64,000 nt of DNA from Kangiella koreensis DSM 16069 (GCF_000024085.1 NC_013166.1:682001-746000); one strand, 5' to 3'; numbered from the stretch's first letter, positions 18,029 to 28,930 are shown. The notes: generated by a model not told the origin, from the sequence alone. Numbers and translations are program-made.

Positions 18029-19251
18029 CTAGCATCCTTAAAACATTAAGAGTGAGCGACTTTATTGAGCAATTAAAACTGTCCGACCGACGTACCCGCC
18101 TGGATCCTTGGTTGCTTGGGCCAGTGATGATCTTATTAGCGATTGGCGTGATGATGGTTGCCTCAAGTTCAATGCCTTTTGCAGAAGATCATATGAATGG
18201 CAACGAATTTCACTTCCTTATTCGTCACATTATTTATTTATCCATTGCATTAGTGGCAGCAATGCTAGTGCTGCAACTGGATACACGTTTCTGGCAAGTG
18301 AATGGTATCTACATGCTGTTATTTGGCATCGTGTTGTTAATGCTGGTGTTGGTGATTGGCAGAGAAGTAAATGGTAGTAAGCGCTGGATTGGCATTGGCC
18401 CAATGACGGTGCAACCAGCCGAGCTGATGAAGTTTTTCATAGTGACCTATTTAGCTGGTTACCTGGTGCGTCGTAGTGATGAACTACAAACACAAATTAA
18501 AGGGTTTACCAAACCACTGTTAGTGATTGGATTAGTAGTCGCTTTCTTACTGTTGCAACCGGACTTTGGGTCATCGGCGGTGATTGTAGCAACTGCTCTT
18601 GCGATGCTGTTTTTAGCTGGTGCAAAACTTTGGCAATTTATTTCGCTAACTGCTTTTGTGGGTGTAGTGATGGCTTTAGTGGCTTGGAAAGAGCCTTATC
18701 GCATGAAGCGGTTGACCAGTTTCCTTGACCCATGGGCAGATCAATTCGGTAGTGGATATCAGTTAGTGCAGTCACTTATTGCTTTTGGCCGTGGTGACTG
18801 GTTTGGTGTCGGCCTTGGTAATAGTGTGCAAAAGTTGTCCTATCTACCGGAAGCACATACTGACTTTGTATTTGCAGTGTTTGCTGAAGAGTTTGGCTTT
18901 ATAGGAGTACTGCTCGTTATAACTTTATTCGCCATCATTTTGTTGCGCAGCCTGAGTATCGGTCGACGTGCTTTAAAAATGGAACAGTATTTTGCTGCTT
19001 ATGTGACCTACGGTTTTGGCTTTTGGTTAAGTCTACAAGCGTTAATCAATATTGGTGTTTCAAGCGGTAGTCTACCAACGAAAGGCTTAACGTTACCGTT
19101 TATAAGTTACGGTGGTAACTCGCTGATTGTTACTTGCATGGCAATAGCTATTATTTTGCGAGTCGACTTTGAAGTGCGTCGTCGTGAACATGAGTTCGCT
19201 AAAGTGAAGCGTGCGTATCGATCAGCAAAGGGAGGGCAGAATGATGAATAA
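18025..19251 (+). CDS. ftsW: Septal peptidoglycan glycosyltransferase FtsW
   Basis: SEDS-family polymerase of 408 residues with ten predicted membrane segments. The markers are KRWIGIGPMTVQPAELMKF, the LLLQPDFGSSAVI segment, YLPEAHTDFVFAVFAEEFGF and the C-terminal LPFISYGGNSL. It polymerises septal glycan from lipid II together with FtsI. ATG 18025 is chosen because it overlaps the murD stop by four bases; an upstream in-frame candidate at 17953 would lie deep inside murD. Confidence 0.96.
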   Translation: MTSILKTLRVSDFIEQLKLSDRRTRLDPWLLGPVMILLAIGVMMVASSSMPFAEDHMNGNEFHFLIRHIIYLSIALVAAMLVLQLDTRFWQVNGIYMLLFGIVLLMLVLVIGREVNGSKRWIGIGPMTVQPAELMKFFIVTYLAGYLVRRSDELQTQIKGFTKPLLVIGLVVAFLLLQPDFGSSAVIVATALAMLFLAGAKLWQFISLTAFVGVVMALVAWKEPYRMKRLTSFLDPWADQFGSGYQLVQSLIAFGRGDWFGVGLGNSVQKLSYLPEAHTDFVFAVFAEEFGFIGVLLVITLFAIILLRSLSIGRRALKMEQYFAAYVTYGFGFWLSLQALINIGVSSGSLPTKGLTLPFISYGGNSLIVTCMAIAIILRVDFEVRRREHEFAKVKRAYRSAKGGQNDE

Positions 19252-20362
19252 GAGAATTCTGTTAATGGCTGGTGGAACGGGTGGCCATATATTCCCTGCA
19301 TTGGCAGTTGGACATGCATTGGAGCAAGAAGGCTGGAGTTTGCATTGGTTAGGCTCAGTGGGGGGCATGGAGCAGGAACTGATTCCTCAACATGGTATCC
19401 CAATGACTTTGCTACCCGTAAAAGGGATTCGTAATAAAGGTTTGGTGTCTTTGATTAAGGCGCCATTCCAGTTGCTTAACAGTATTTTTTTAGCTCGTAA
19501 GGCAATCAAAAAATTTAAACCTGATGTGGTGCTTGGCATGGGCGGTTTTGCCAGCGGTCCGGGTGGAATCGCTGCCAAGCTGTGCGGAGTACCTTTGGTG
19601 ATTCATGAGCAAAATGCAGTTGCCGGTATGACCAATAATCAGCTAAACCGTTTCAGCCGTTGGACGTTGCAGGCTTATCCGGGCGCTTTTCAGGAAAGCA
19701 ATAAAGTGAAAACGGTTGGCAATCCTGTAAGACAGGATATTGGCAGTGATAAAGACCCTGCTCTGCGAATTGAGTCTGATGAGAAAAGTGTTCACATTTT
19801 AGTGATTGGTGGTAGCCGTGGTGCAGCGGTGTTTAATGAAGAGTTACCGGAAACATTTAGTCGTGTTAATAGTGGCTTAAAAGTTCAGGTACGACATCAA
19901 TGTGGTAAAGGAAATTACGATGCCGTATTAGAGCGATATCAACAACACGGTACTAGCAAAGTAACCGTTGAAGTCAGCGAATTTATTACTGATATGGCAC
20001 GAGCCTATGAGTGGGCTGATCTGGTTGTGTGTCGTGCAGGAGCGCTAACGGTGGCTGAGATTGCCATGGCAGGTTGCGTTGCAATATTTGTGCCTTATCC
20101 TCATGCGGTTGATGACCATCAAACTTATAACGCGCGGTATTTAGCTGACCAAGGTGCTGCATTAATTATTCAACAGCATGACTTAAGCAAAGAAAGATTG
20201 GCGCAAGAAATTACTGCGCTAGCAAATGATAAAGAGCACTTAATTGATATGGCACGAAAAGCACAAGCTTTAGCAAGGCCTGAAGCAACGCAAAAAGTTG
20301 CTGAATATTGCAAGAAAGCTGCTGAAGAGAAAGCAGCAAAGACAGCGAGAGAACAAGTATGA
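19241..20362 (+). CDS. murG: UDP-GlcNAc--lipid I GlcNAc transferase MurG
   Basis: GT28 glycosyltransferase making lipid II at the inner face of the membrane. [14 protein letters not shown] near the N-terminus, [13 protein letters not shown] (about 89-101), [11 protein letters not shown] and the C-terminal site [13 protein letters not shown]. Two adjacent ATGs at 19241 and 19244 follow GGAGGG (19231-19236); either could be used. The gene overlaps ftsW by 11 bases and murC by four. Confidence 0.96.
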   Translation: MMNKRILLMAGGTGGHIFPALAVGHALEQEGWSLHWLGSVGGMEQELIPQHGIPMTLLPVKGIRNKGLVSLIKAPFQLLNSIFLARKAIKKFKPDVVLGMGGFASGPGGIAAKLCGVPLVIHEQNAVAGMTNNQLNRFSRWTLQAYPGAFQESNKVKTVGNPVRQDIGSDKDPALRIESDEKSVHILVIGGSRGAAVFNEELPETFSRVNSGLKVQVRHQCGKGNYDAVLERYQQHGTSKVTVEVSEFITDMARAYEWADLVVCRAGALTVAEIAMAGCVAIFVPYPHAVDDHQTYNARYLADQGAALIIQQHDLSKERLAQEITALANDKEHLIDMARKAQALARPEATQKVAEYCKKAAEEKAAKTAREQV

Positions 20363-21828
20363 GTAATGGCATTAATCCTAACAGTCCTTTAATACAGCAA
20401 GTGCCAGAGATGCGTCGAATTCGCCGTGTCCACTTTATTGGTATTGGTGGTGCAGGGATGAGCGGAATTGCCGAAGTGTTGCTTAATCTGGGGTATGAAG
20501 TTTCAGGCTCGGATATGCGTGAGAGCAAAGTGACAGAGCGTCTCAAAAACTTAGGTGCCAAAATTTTCATTGGCCATCGAAGTGAAAACATAAATGAAGT
20601 CAATGTGGTGGTTGCTTCTACTGCAATTCCAAAAAATAACCCTGAATTAGAAGCGGCCCGTGAGCATCGCGTGCCAGTAGTTCCTCGTGCGGAGATGCTA
20701 GCAGAGTTAATGCGTTTCAGACACGGTGTGGCTGTTGCCGGTACTCATGGCAAAACTACAACCACCAGTTTAATCGCCAGTATTTTTGCCGAAGGTGGAT
20801 TAGACCCAACTTTTGTTATCGGTGGCTTGCTTAATAGCGCTGGTAGTAATGCACGGCTGGGGACTAGCCGATTCTTTATTGCTGAAGCTGACGAAAGTGA
20901 TGCTTCATTCTTGCATATCCAGCCAATGGTTGCTGTGGTCACTAATATCGAAGCTGATCACATGGATACTTACGGCGGTGACTTTAAAAATTTGGAAAAC
21001 AACTTTATCGATTTCTTGCACAACCTACCTTTTTACGGATTGGCTGTGATGTGTATTGATGACAAAACGGTACAAGAAATCATGCCAAGAGTAACGCGAC
21101 CAACAGTAACTTATGGTTTTAGTGAAGATGCTGATGTGCGCGCGGTTGATTTCACTCAGTCAGGTACCAAAAGCCACTTTAAGGTCATTCGTCGGGACTA
21201 TGACGGAGAGTTAGAAATTACGTTAAATTTACCAGGTCGACACAATGTGCAAAATGCTTTAGCCGCAATTGCTGTTGCTACAGAAGATGGTGTATCAGAC
21301 CAGGCCATTCAGAAAGCTTTGTCTGAATTTGGTGGTATTGGTCGCCGCTTCCAGATGTACGGTGATTTTAAAGTCGATGGTAAAACAATCACGCTAATGG
21401 ATGACTACGGTCATCATCCGAGTGAAGTTATGGCGACTATTGAAGCCATGCGTCGTAGCTGGCCGGAGCGTCGCTTGGTCATGGTTTATCAACCTCATCG
21501 TTACAGCAGAACAAGAGATTTGTATGAAGACTTCAGTAAAGTGTTGTCTGAAGTGGATGCATTGTTGTTGCTTGAGGTTTACGCCGCAGGTGAAGAACCG
21601 ATACCGGGTGCTGATAGCCGTTCATTGTGCCGTAGCATACGTCAGCGCGGGAAAATAGAACCGATTCATGTTGAAAAAATAGCACAGCTACCTGAGCTGT
21701 TAAGCAATATTTTACAGGATGGTGATGTGGTTGTGACTCAAGGAGCCGGTAATGTTGGAGCGTTGGCACCTGCATGGGCTGAAGTCAAAATGGACTTGAG
21801 ACAATTAAAAGCGGAGGCCGAGTCATGA
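20359..21828 (+). CDS. murC: UDP-MurNAc--L-alanine ligase MurC
   Basis: The 489-residue first Mur ligase, adding L-Ala to UDP-MurNAc. [20 protein letters not shown] (about 16-35), ATP site [12 protein letters not shown] (about 128-139), [10 protein letters not shown] (about 177-186), [11 protein letters not shown] (about 348-358) and [12 protein letters not shown]. It overlaps murG and ddl by four bases each. Confidence 0.97.
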   Translation: MSNGINPNSPLIQQVPEMRRIRRVHFIGIGGAGMSGIAEVLLNLGYEVSGSDMRESKVTERLKNLGAKIFIGHRSENINEVNVVVASTAIPKNNPELEAAREHRVPVVPRAEMLAELMRFRHGVAVAGTHGKTTTTSLIASIFAEGGLDPTFVIGGLLNSAGSNARLGTSRFFIAEADESDASFLHIQPMVAVVTNIEADHMDTYGGDFKNLENNFIDFLHNLPFYGLAVMCIDDKTVQEIMPRVTRPTVTYGFSEDADVRAVDFTQSGTKSHFKVIRRDYDGELEITLNLPGRHNVQNALAAIAVATEDGVSDQAIQKALSEFGGIGRRFQMYGDFKVDGKTITLMDDYGHHPSEVMATIEAMRRSWPERRLVMVYQPHRYSRTRDLYEDFSKVLSEVDALLLLEVYAAGEEPIPGADSRSLCRSIRQRGKIEPIHVEKIAQLPELLSNILQDGDVVVTQGAGNVGALAPAWAEVKMDLRQLKAEAES

Positions 21829-22763
21829 GTATCGATAAATTCGGCAAAGTCGTAGTTCTTTATGGTGGCAACTCTGCGGAAAAAGAAATTTCATTGCGCA
21901 GCGGAAAGGCAGTCTATAACGCTTTATTAAATGTGGGTATCGATGCAGTTCTGATTGACCCAGAAGCTGAAGGTCTGGCCGCAATTCAAGCTAGCAACTG
22001 CGACCGTGTCTGGAATGCTTTGCATGGTCGTGGTGGTGAAGATGGTGTCATTCAAGCGCATCTACAATTACTCGGCCTACCTTACACCGGAAGTGGTGTG
22101 ATGGCTTCTGCGATTGCAATGGATAAATTACGAACCAAGTTGATTTGGCAAGCAATGAGTTACCCCGTTGCAAAGCATCGCATGCTTAATACTGGCGTAT
22201 TAACTATCGAGCAGGCAGAAGATGTTCTTGCTGACATGAATGATTGCGTAATGGTTAAACCGATACGAGAGGGTTCCAGTGTCGGCATGGCAAAAGCGGA
22301 TAATGCAAAAGCTTTAGTCGAAGCCGTAGAAAATGCTAAACAATATGATCGTGAAGTGATGCTAGAACAATGGATTGATGGCGAGGAATACACGGTTAGT
22401 ATTTTGAATGGTAAAGCCTTACCAAGCATTCGCGTTAAAACACCGAATACCTTTTATGACTTTCAGGCGAAATATCAAAGTCAATCGACGGAATACGTAT
22501 GCCCAAGTGGCTTGAATGATGAAGACGAAGCTGAGTTGGCAGAGTTATCACAAGCAGCATTTTATGCGCTGGGTTGCGAAGGCTGGGGGCGTGTAGATTT
22601 AATGCGCGAACGTAGCACTGGCAACTGGCTTTTATTGGAAGTGAATACGGTGCCAGGTATGACCGAAACCTCATTGGTACCAAAAGCTGCAAAGCAATCT
22701 GGCATGAGTTTTGACGAGTTAGTAGTTGCGGTATTAGAAACCAGTTTCGTTGAAAGACATTAG
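21825..22763 (+). CDS. ddlB: D-alanine--D-alanine ligase (DdlB type)
   Basis: ATP-grasp enzyme of 312 residues producing D-Ala-D-Ala for Mur[18 protein letters not shown] (about 10-26), [11 protein letters not shown] (about 67-77), the Mg-binding [15 protein letters not shown] (about 271-285). In E. coli the usual start of the first motif is GGTSAERE; here it is GGNSAEKE, a conservative change. Located between murC and ftsQ as is usual for DdlB. Confidence 0.95.
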   Translation: MSIDKFGKVVVLYGGNSAEKEISLRSGKAVYNALLNVGIDAVLIDPEAEGLAAIQASNCDRVWNALHGRGGEDGVIQAHLQLLGLPYTGSGVMASAIAMDKLRTKLIWQAMSYPVAKHRMLNTGVLTIEQAEDVLADMNDCVMVKPIREGSSVGMAKADNAKALVEAVENAKQYDREVMLEQWIDGEEYTVSILNGKALPSIRVKTPNTFYDFQAKYQSQSTEYVCPSGLNDEDEAELAELSQAAFYALGCEGWGRVDLMRERSTGNWLLLEVNTVPGMTETSLVPKAAKQSGMSFDELVVAVLETSFVERH

Positions 22764-22784
22764 TAATCAAAGGAATTAACTGAA

Positions 22785-23573
22785 ATGGCAAAGATGGCAA
22801 CACGCGAAGAACGCAAACAAGCGAAAAACTTTAAAGGCTGGTTAAAGCCTTTGAAGTGGGTGCTTGTGATTGCGTCTGCCAGTGCTGTTGCGGTTGCATT
22901 CATCTTTGCTGGTGTCTGGGTATTTAGCATTAATACTGACAACGTATTTCCAATCAATCGTCTGGAAGTATTTGAACAACAATTTACTTCCGCAGGTGAA
23001 GTGACGATTGCCATGAAATCAATTGATGATCGTGGTTTTTTCACCATGGATATGGAAACAGCAGAAGATAAGTTTGTGTCATTACCTTGGGTCAAGTCGG
23101 TGCAATTGCGCAAAGTATGGCCAGACACCTTGCAAGTAACCGTAGAAGAATATGAGCCGCTAGCTTACTGGGGAATGCATGGTATGGTTTCCACTGAGGG
23201 AAAAGTTTTTTATCCGGAACAATTACCCGAGATGAATTGGGTGAAACTGCAAGGGCCGGATGAAATGGCTAAGGATTTAACAGTGTTATTGCAAACCTAT
23301 CAGGAACAGTTGTTGAGAAAAGCATTATTTATTGAAGGTATGCAATTAAGCGAGCGTGGAGCTATTAGCTTAACACTGAATGACGGACTTAAAGTTCAAT
23401 TAGGAAAGGTGCATGTTGAAGAAAGGCTGGAACGTCTTTTGAATCATATCGATGTGTTGAAAACGCATAAGTCAGAGGCATTGGCTTATGTTGATTTGAG
23501 ATATCAAAACGGTTTTGCAGCTAAATGGGTTAGCAATACAACGCCGCTAGAAAACGGTGGGGGCAACAGGTAA
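22785..23573 (+). CDS. ftsQ: Cell division protein FtsQ
   Basis: The 262-residue bitopic divisome protein has a basic cytoplasmic tail, one membrane segment (about 24-46), a POTRA domain starting INRLEVFEQQFTSAGEV and the following beta domain with WVKSVQLRKVWPDTLQVTVEEYEPLAYW. FtsQ recruits FtsL and FtsB. An AGGA site about 22770 precedes ATG 22785; ATG 22794 is also possible. Confidence 0.94.
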   Translation: MAKMATREERKQAKNFKGWLKPLKWVLVIASASAVAVAFIFAGVWVFSINTDNVFPINRLEVFEQQFTSAGEVTIAMKSIDDRGFFTMDMETAEDKFVSLPWVKSVQLRKVWPDTLQVTVEEYEPLAYWGMHGMVSTEGKVFYPEQLPEMNWVKLQGPDEMAKDLTVLLQTYQEQLLRKALFIEGMQLSERGAISLTLNDGLKVQLGKVHVEERLERLLNHIDVLKTHKSEALAYVDLRYQNGFAAKWVSNTTPLENGGGNR

Positions 23574-23577
23574 AGCT

Positions 23578-24804
23578 ATGTCGAAATCATCAGAGAAAAG
23601 ATTAATTGTTGGGCTAGATATTGGTACGTCGAAAGTCGTAGCAATAGTTGGGGAAGTGGGAGCAGATAATGTCGTTGATATTATCGGTATTGGCTCACAC
23701 CCTTCCCGAGGCATGAAAAAAGGTGTGGTGGTGAATATTGAGTCTACCGTGGCTTCAATTCAGCGTGCAATTGAGGAAGCGGAGTTGATGGCAGGTTGCC
23801 AGATCCACTCTGTCTATACCGGTATTGCTGGTAGTCACATCAAAAGCTTAAATTCGCATGGCATTGTGGCAATAAAAGATCATGAGGTGACACAAAGTGA
23901 TGTGGATCGTGTGATTGATGCGGCCAAAGCTGTAGCCATTCCTGCAGACCAAAAAATTCTACATGTGTTGCCGCAAGAGTTTGTGATTGATAACCAGGAA
24001 GGCATTCGTGAACCAGTAGGGATGTCAGGTGTGCGCCTTGAGGCCAAGGTTCACATGGTAACGGGCGCTGTCAGTGCCGCGCAAAATATTACCAAGTGCG
24101 TAGCACGATGCGGACTTGAACCAGAAGATGTGATTCTCGAGCAATTGGCATCAAGTTATGCAGTGTTAACAGAAGACGAACGCGAGCTTGGTATCTGTTT
24201 AATTGATATCGGTGGCGGAACTACGGATATAGCCATCTTTACTGGCGGTGCCATTCGTCACACCGCAGTAATACCAATTGCTGGCGATCAGGTGACCAAT
24301 GATATCGCCGTAGCTTTGCGAACACCGACTCAGTTTGCTGAAGAAATAAAAATTAAATATGCCTGCGCTTTGCGCCAGCTAACCAATTTAGATGAAACTA
24401 TTGAAGTGCCAAGCGTCGGTGATAGACAGCCGCGTCGTTTGTCTCGTCAGATTTTAGCTGATGTGGTAGAGCCTCGTTACAGTGAATTATTTGAGTTGGT
24501 GCAAGCAGAAATTAGACGCAGCGGTTTTGAAAATTTAATTGCAGCGGGAATCGTTATCACCGGTGGTGGTTCTAAGATGGAAGGTTTGATGGAGCTTGCT
24601 GAAGAAGTGTTCCATATGCCAGTTCGTCAAGGTATGCCGCAACACATCAAAGGCTTGGTGGATGTGGTGAGAAACCCAATTTATGCGACGGGAGTTGGCT
24701 TGTTGATCTATGGAAAACAAGATCAAGGTCATCACCGTGAAAGAGATGTAACCGGTTTTTCAGGTCTATTTGACCGTATGAAAAAGTGGTTTAGTGGTTT
24801 TTAA
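23578..24804 (+). CDS. ftsA: Cell division protein FtsA
   Basis: Actin-like ATPase of 408 residues that tethers FtsZ to the membrane. GLDIGTSKVVAIVGEV near the N-terminus, the 1C subdomain with HVLPQEFVID, phosphate-2 motif CLIDIGGGTTDIAIF and GIVITGGGSKMEGL; the C-terminus ends in an amphipathic membrane-targeting helix (FDRMKKWFSGF). ATG 23578 lies four bases after the ftsQ stop; an upstream in-frame start would overlap ftsQ. Confidence 0.96.
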   Translation: MSKSSEKRLIVGLDIGTSKVVAIVGEVGADNVVDIIGIGSHPSRGMKKGVVVNIESTVASIQRAIEEAELMAGCQIHSVYTGIAGSHIKSLNSHGIVAIKDHEVTQSDVDRVIDAAKAVAIPADQKILHVLPQEFVIDNQEGIREPVGMSGVRLEAKVHMVTGAVSAAQNITKCVARCGLEPEDVILEQLASSYAVLTEDERELGICLIDIGGGTTDIAIFTGGAIRHTAVIPIAGDQVTNDIAVALRTPTQFAEEIKIKYACALRQLTNLDETIEVPSVGDRQPRRLSRQILADVVEPRYSELFELVQAEIRRSGFENLIAAGIVITGGGSKMEGLMELAEEVFHMPVRQGMPQHIKGLVDVVRNPIYATGVGLLIYGKQDQGHHRERDVTGFSGLFDRMKKWFSGF

Positions 24805-24830
24805 CAAAGCGCGGACCGCTTTGTTAAAAA
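24798..24830. repeat. Perfect 14-bp inverted repeat spanning the ftsA stop
   Basis: TTTTTAACAAAGCG (24798-24811) is the exact reverse complement of CGCTTTGTTAAAAA (24817-24830), with a 5-nt loop CGGAC. The ftsA stop codon lies in the left arm. No T-tract follows on the plus strand, so it is not a plain terminator; on the minus strand the stem ends in a T-run as well. Confidence 0.75.
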
Positions 24831-24914
24831 AGTGGAAGTAACTGTTGTTAGAGCACGTGTGTTAAAGCACATTTAGTGTAAGCAATTTTAAAGTAAATCG
24901 AAGGGGAAATTATC

Positions 24915-26090
24915 ATGGCTAACATGTTTGAATTAGTAGATAGCTGTCAGAACAGCGCGATCATTAAGGTGATCGGTGTTGGTGGTGGCGGTGGTAACGC
25001 CGTCGAACATATGGTTAAAGCCAATATAGATGGTGTTGAGTTTATCTGTGCCAATACAGATGCTCAGGCGTTGGAGTCTTCAACTGCTAAAACCACTATC
25101 CAGATTGGCCAAAATATTACACGTGGTCTTGGTGCTGGCGCTAACCCTGAAGTGGGTCGTCAGGCGGCACATGAAGACCGTGAGCGCATCATGGAAGTTC
25201 TGCAAGGATCTGACATGGTGTTCATCACTGCCGGTATGGGTGGTGGCACGGGGACCGGTGCTGCACCAGTTATTGCTGAGATTGCCAAAGAAATGGGCAT
25301 TTTAACGGTTGCAGTAGTGACAAAACCGTTCAAGTTTGAACGTAAAAAACGTATGGCGCTTGCTGAAAAAGGTATTGATGAATTGCGTGCCTCAGTTGAC
25401 TCATTAATCATCATTCCAAATGATAAGTTAGTGGCTCAGTTTGCAGGTTTACGTTTAACCGAAGCCTTTGCTTCAGCGAACTCTGTGCTACATGGCGCGG
25501 TGCAAGGTATTGCAGAACTGATCACTTGCCCTGGCTTGATTAACGTTGACTTCGCAGACGTTCGCACGGTCATGGCTGAACAAGGTCAGGCTATGATGGG
25601 TACAGGTATTGCTGCCGGTGAAGGTCGCGCACAGATTGCTGCTGATATGGCTGTTGCCAGTCCATTACTTGAAGATGTCGACTTGTCTGGTGCTCGTGGC
25701 ATCCTGGTCAACATCACAGCGAATGAGGATTTCACCATTGATGAATTCTCAGAAGTGTGTGAAGTGATTGAAGATATCGCGCACGAAGACGCCACGGTGG
25801 TCGTTGGTACTGCCATTGATGCACAAATGGGCGATGAAATTCGCGTCACTGTTGTGGCTACGGGTCTTGGGCAGGAAGCTAACATGCGCTTAGTCAGCAA
25901 TAGCAACGACAAAAAAGAAGTTCGTAAAGCCAATGGTGACCTAGATTATGGACAGTTGGACTTACCGCCATCAATCCGCAAACAAGCGGGTGCAAGTTCG
26001 GTTCCAGAGCAAAGCTCGAAAATGGCGGTTGGCAGTGATGTGGATAACTTCCTGGATATTCCAGCTTTCCTGAGAAAGCAGGCGGACTAA
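24915..26090 (+). CDS. ftsZ: Cell division protein FtsZ
   Basis: Tubulin-like GTPase of 391 residues forming the cytokinetic ring. [13 protein letters not shown] (about 21-33), the tubulin signature [17 protein letters not shown] (about 108-124), [17 protein letters not shown], and the conserved C-terminal peptide [11 protein letters not shown] that contacts FtsA, ZipA and ZapD. AAGGGGAA precedes the ATG. It is followed by a strong hairpin. Confidence 0.98.
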   Translation: MANMFELVDSCQNSAIIKVIGVGGGGGNAVEHMVKANIDGVEFICANTDAQALESSTAKTTIQIGQNITRGLGAGANPEVGRQAAHEDRERIMEVLQGSDMVFITAGMGGGTGTGAAPVIAEIAKEMGILTVAVVTKPFKFERKKRMALAEKGIDELRASVDSLIIIPNDKLVAQFAGLRLTEAFASANSVLHGAVQGIAELITCPGLINVDFADVRTVMAEQGQAMMGTGIAAGEGRAQIAADMAVASPLLEDVDLSGARGILVNITANEDFTIDEFSEVCEVIEDIAHEDATVVVGTAIDAQMGDEIRVTVVATGLGQEANMRLVSNSNDKKEVRKANGDLDYGQLDLPPSIRKQAGASSVPEQSSKMAVGSDVDNFLDIPAFLRKQAD

Positions 26091-26180
26091 TAAGTCGTCG
26101 AAACTGGCCACTGGGTTTGTCGTAATATCGATACTTTCGGTGACAAGGTGAAACTTATTGAATAAGTTGCTTTCATACTT

Positions 26181-26227
26181 AAACAGTACGAAGAGGCACT
26201 CCCTTCGAGCGTCTTCGTACTGTTTTG
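26181..26227 (+). terminator. Long hairpin terminator after ftsZ
   Basis: AAACAGTACGAAGA (26181-26194) pairs perfectly with TCTTCGTACTGTTT (26212-26225), a 14-bp stem with a 17-nt loop, and T-rich sequence follows. It probably ends the dcw transcript. Confidence 0.8.
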
Positions 26228-26403
26228 TCTTTATATTGTTCAGCTTTTATTCAACGCTGAGCGATTAGGCTAATTAGGGAAAACAGCCTCAGGCTGAAAG
26301 TGTGAGCTAGTGCATGTTTTGGCAATGTTTGTATCTGTTTGTACCTAAATAAATCAATGGTTAAACAGATATTTCAAACAACTGTCTAAAAAATGGTCAA
26401 ATA

Positions 26404-26433
26404 TTGTTCAAATAACTGACATATTGTGATAAT
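26404..26433 (+). promoter_or_regulatory. Candidate lpxC promoter
   Basis: TTGTTC (26404-26409) and GATAAT (26428-26433) are 18 bases apart, with TGT just before the -10 forming an extended -10 (TGnGATAAT). This would give lpxC its own transcript downstream of the ftsZ terminator. Confidence 0.55.
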
Positions 26434-26496
26434 ATGCGCTAGAATTTGAGTAGATTACACCTAAGACCTTGATTTTCAAGGCGTTGGAGAAACTGA

Positions 26497-27411
26497 ATGA
26501 TAAGACAACGTACGTTGAAGACAACCATTCGCGCTACTGGCGTGGGGCTACACACAGGAGAAAAAGTGTATTTAACCCTACGACCAGCACCAGTGGATAC
26601 AGGGATTGTGTTCCGTCGCGTTGATCTGGACCCGATTGTTGAGATTGAAGCAAAGCCAGAAAATGTGGGTGATACCACGCTGTCTACTTGCTTGGTTAAA
26701 GATGATGTTCGTATTTCTACGGTTGAGCATTTGCTATCTGCGATGGCAGGCTTAGGCCTTGATAATGCGTACATTGACGTATCGGCGCCAGAAGTACCTA
26801 TTATGGATGGCAGTGCCAGTCCTTTCGTATTCCTTTTGCAGTCTGCGGGTATTACAGAGCAGAATGCACCGAAGAAATTCATCAAAATTAAAAAGCGGGT
26901 TGAAGTTGAAGATGAAGGTAAAACAGCTGTATTTGAACCATTTGATGGTTTCAAAGTAGCCTTTACGATTGATTTCGACCATCCAGTATTCAAGAAAAGT
27001 CGACAGACAGCAGTTATCGACTTCTCTAGTACCTCATTTGTAAAAGAAGTGAGTCGTGCTCGTACCTTCGGCTTCATGAAAGATATCGAGTATTTACGCG
27101 CTCACAACTTAGCGCTAGGCGGAAGCCAGGATAACGCTATTGTAATGGATGATTTCCGTGTTCTGAATGAAGACGGGCTTCGTTATGACGATGAGTTTGT
27201 AAAACACAAAATATTAGATGCAATTGGTGATTTATTCCTATTGGGCCATAGCCTGATTGGCGCCTTCTCCGGTTATAAGTCAGGTCATGCATTAAATAAC
27301 CAATTAATTCGTACCTTAATGGCAGATGAAACTGCATGGGAACTAGCAACTTATGAAGATGCTAATGCAGCGCCAATTTCTTATATCATGAACCCAGCGT
27401 TATCTTTGTAA
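26497..27411 (+). CDS. lpxC: UDP-3-O-acyl-N-acetylglucosamine deacetylase LpxC
   Basis: The 304-residue zinc amidase catalyses the committed step of lipid A synthesis. Start [23 protein letters not shown], zinc and catalytic residues in [18 protein letters not shown] (E and H about 77-78) and [15 protein letters not shown] (about 237-251), plus IMDGSASPF. The standard end of the dcw cluster. Family knowledge: LpxC is usually controlled by FtsH proteolysis through its C-terminal tail, here ending NPALSL. Confidence 0.97.
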   Translation: MIRQRTLKTTIRATGVGLHTGEKVYLTLRPAPVDTGIVFRRVDLDPIVEIEAKPENVGDTTLSTCLVKDDVRISTVEHLLSAMAGLGLDNAYIDVSAPEVPIMDGSASPFVFLLQSAGITEQNAPKKFIKIKKRVEVEDEGKTAVFEPFDGFKVAFTIDFDHPVFKKSRQTAVIDFSSTSFVKEVSRARTFGFMKDIEYLRAHNLALGGSQDNAIVMDDFRVLNEDGLRYDDEFVKHKILDAIGDLFLLGHSLIGAFSGYKSGHALNNQLIRTLMADETAWELATYEDANAAPISYIMNPALSL

Positions 27412-27511
27412 CGTTGGTTTTTTGTGGTTTAGTAAAAATTAAGGATTGTATTAGGAATTAAATTTGTAGTACTTTTATCCGGTTCTTCAGACAAGAAAGT
27501 CACTTAAACCT

Positions 27512-27551
27512 AAACGCCAGGAATTTATCTGGCGTTTGCTGGTTTTGAAAG
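27512..27551 (+). terminator. Probable terminator after lpxC
   Basis: AAACGCCAG (27512-27520) pairs with CTGGCGTTT (27529-27537), loop of eight, followed by a modest T-rich sequence. It lies between converging lpxC and the DciA-like gene. Confidence 0.6.
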
Positions 27552-27570
27552 ACTGGTAAAAGTGGGGTTT

Positions 27571-27891
27571 TTAAGGCGTCGATTTATTGGGATCAATTTT
27601 GATTTGAATATTGGCAAGACCTAAAAAGCCGGCTTGTCTGAGTTGAGTGAGTAACTCAGAAGATTGATACCGAAGGCGAGTTGCCCATACAGGGCTATCA
27701 GCAGTAATGACTAAACTGGTTTTATTGTATTCGGAAACCGTGCAATGTTTTTGTAAGTCTTCCGGTAAATGCTGATGAATACTATCGGTAATGGATTTGA
27801 GGGAATTTGCTTTATCGAGCAACCCTTTCAACACACTTTCGGGTGAGTTGAGAACATCAGCCACGGACTTGGCTCGGAAAGGACGCTTCAT
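27571..27891 (-). CDS. DciA-like DUF721 protein
   Basis: A small 106-residue protein with a DUF721 (DciA) core: ALNSPESVLKGLLDKA-like N-terminal helix and LVITADSPVWATRLRYQSSELLTQL (split here by its own residues; about 60-85). In bacteria lacking DnaC or DnaI, DciA loads the replicative helicase DnaB. It converges with lpxC and is divergent from the M23 peptidase gene, a common position between lpxC and secA. The C-terminal part is short, so helicase-loader function is inferred from family only. Confidence 0.8.
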   Translation of the reverse strand: MKRPFRAKSVADVLNSPESVLKGLLDKANSLKSITDSIHQHLPEDLQKHCTVSEYNKTSLVITADSPVWATRLRYQSSELLTQLRQAGFLGLANIQIKIDPNKSTP

Positions 27892-28003
27892 AAGCTCAAT
27901 ATTTCTGGGCTAGGTTTGGAGTTAGCATCTATTGTATGCTGACCGAGTAGAATTGTCATCTTGCAAGCTTGTTTGCGACTGACACTAATCAACGTGGGTG
28001 AAT

Positions 28004-28924
28004 ATGCGTATAACCATTATCAAAAGTGATCAAAAAGGGATTAAAGCATTGGAATTTGGACGTTCTAAATTATTGGTATTCAGCCTGTTAGGCGCTGCTG
28101 TCTTAACGGCGGTAGTGGCCTTGACGCATCTTGCAACTCGTTGGTCTTTGCAACAAGATTTAGTTAGTGAAGCTGCTATCAAAAAATGGCAACAAGAGCT
28201 GATCACACAGAAAGAGCAGTTGGAAGAAGCGAAACGTATTTCAGAAAGTCAGATTCAAGCCTTATCTACTCGATTAGCAACCATGCAAGCCTATTTATTG
28301 CGTTTGGATGCAGCAGGAGCGCGACTAGTCGCTTCGGCTGGTATCGAAGATGAGTTTGGCTTTGGTGAAGACCCTGCTATTGGTGGTCCAAGTGAAGACG
28401 TTTCAGCAACCACCTCTAGCTACAACGATGTAGTAGTGTTTCTTGATCAGTTAGAAAGCGATATCAATTCAAAAGAGCAAGAGTTGTCGGCTCTTGAGTC
28501 ACTTATTCTGGATAAAGAAATTAGTGCTGAGCAACAAATATCTGGACGCCCGATCACTTCGGGTTGGTTATCGTCTCCTTATGGATATCGCGCGGATCCT
28601 TTCTCGGGCAAGCGTGCTTGGCATTCAGGCATCGACTTTTCTTCATTAGCTGGTTCTGACGTTATTGTTACCGCTGCCGGTGTGGTTACTACCGTTGATC
28701 GCAAGCCTGGTTATGGTATTTTCGTTGAAGTCAGTCATGGTGGTGGTTATACAACACGCTATGGACACAACAAAAGTGTTGTCGTTAAAAAGGGTGATAT
28801 TGTCAAAAAAGGCCAAGTTATTGCCAAAGTCGGTAGTACTGGTCGCTCAACTGGGCCGCATGTGCATTATGAAATCACTAAGAACGGCAAAAAGCTCAAC
28901 CCCTATAAATATTTAAAGAATTAA
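28004..28924 (+). CDS. M23-family murein endopeptidase, membrane-anchored with coiled coil
   Basis: 306 residues from ATG 28004 (an in-frame GTG at 27998 is the alternative start). One N-terminal membrane segment (about 25-48), a coiled-coil segment rich in Q, E and K (about 55-105), and a C-terminal LytM/M23 domain with SPYGYRADPFSGKRAWHSGI, the metal ligands H and D of HSGIDF, and HVHYEI. It either cleaves cross-links or activates amidases. The gene takes the place between lpxC and secA where E. coli has secM. Confidence 0.92.
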   Translation: MRITIIKSDQKGIKALEFGRSKLLVFSLLGAAVLTAVVALTHLATRWSLQQDLVSEAAIKKWQQELITQKEQLEEAKRISESQIQALSTRLATMQAYLLRLDAAGARLVASAGIEDEFGFGEDPAIGGPSEDVSATTSSYNDVVVFLDQLESDINSKEQELSALESLILDKEISAEQQISGRPITSGWLSSPYGYRADPFSGKRAWHSGIDFSSLAGSDVIVTAAGVVTTVDRKPGYGIFVEVSHGGGYTTRYGHNKSVVVKKGDIVKKGQVIAKVGSTGRSTGPHVHYEITKNGKKLNPYKYLKN

Positions 28925-28930
28925 ATAAAC

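Larger units (their letters stand above)
26091..26496. other. Intergenic region ftsZ-lpxC
   Basis: The 406 bases contain the ftsZ terminator hairpin (26181-26227), an AT-rich stretch with several TTCAAA/AACAGT-like short motifs, and a promoter candidate for lpxC at 26404-26433. No coding sequence is apparent. Confidence 0.65.
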
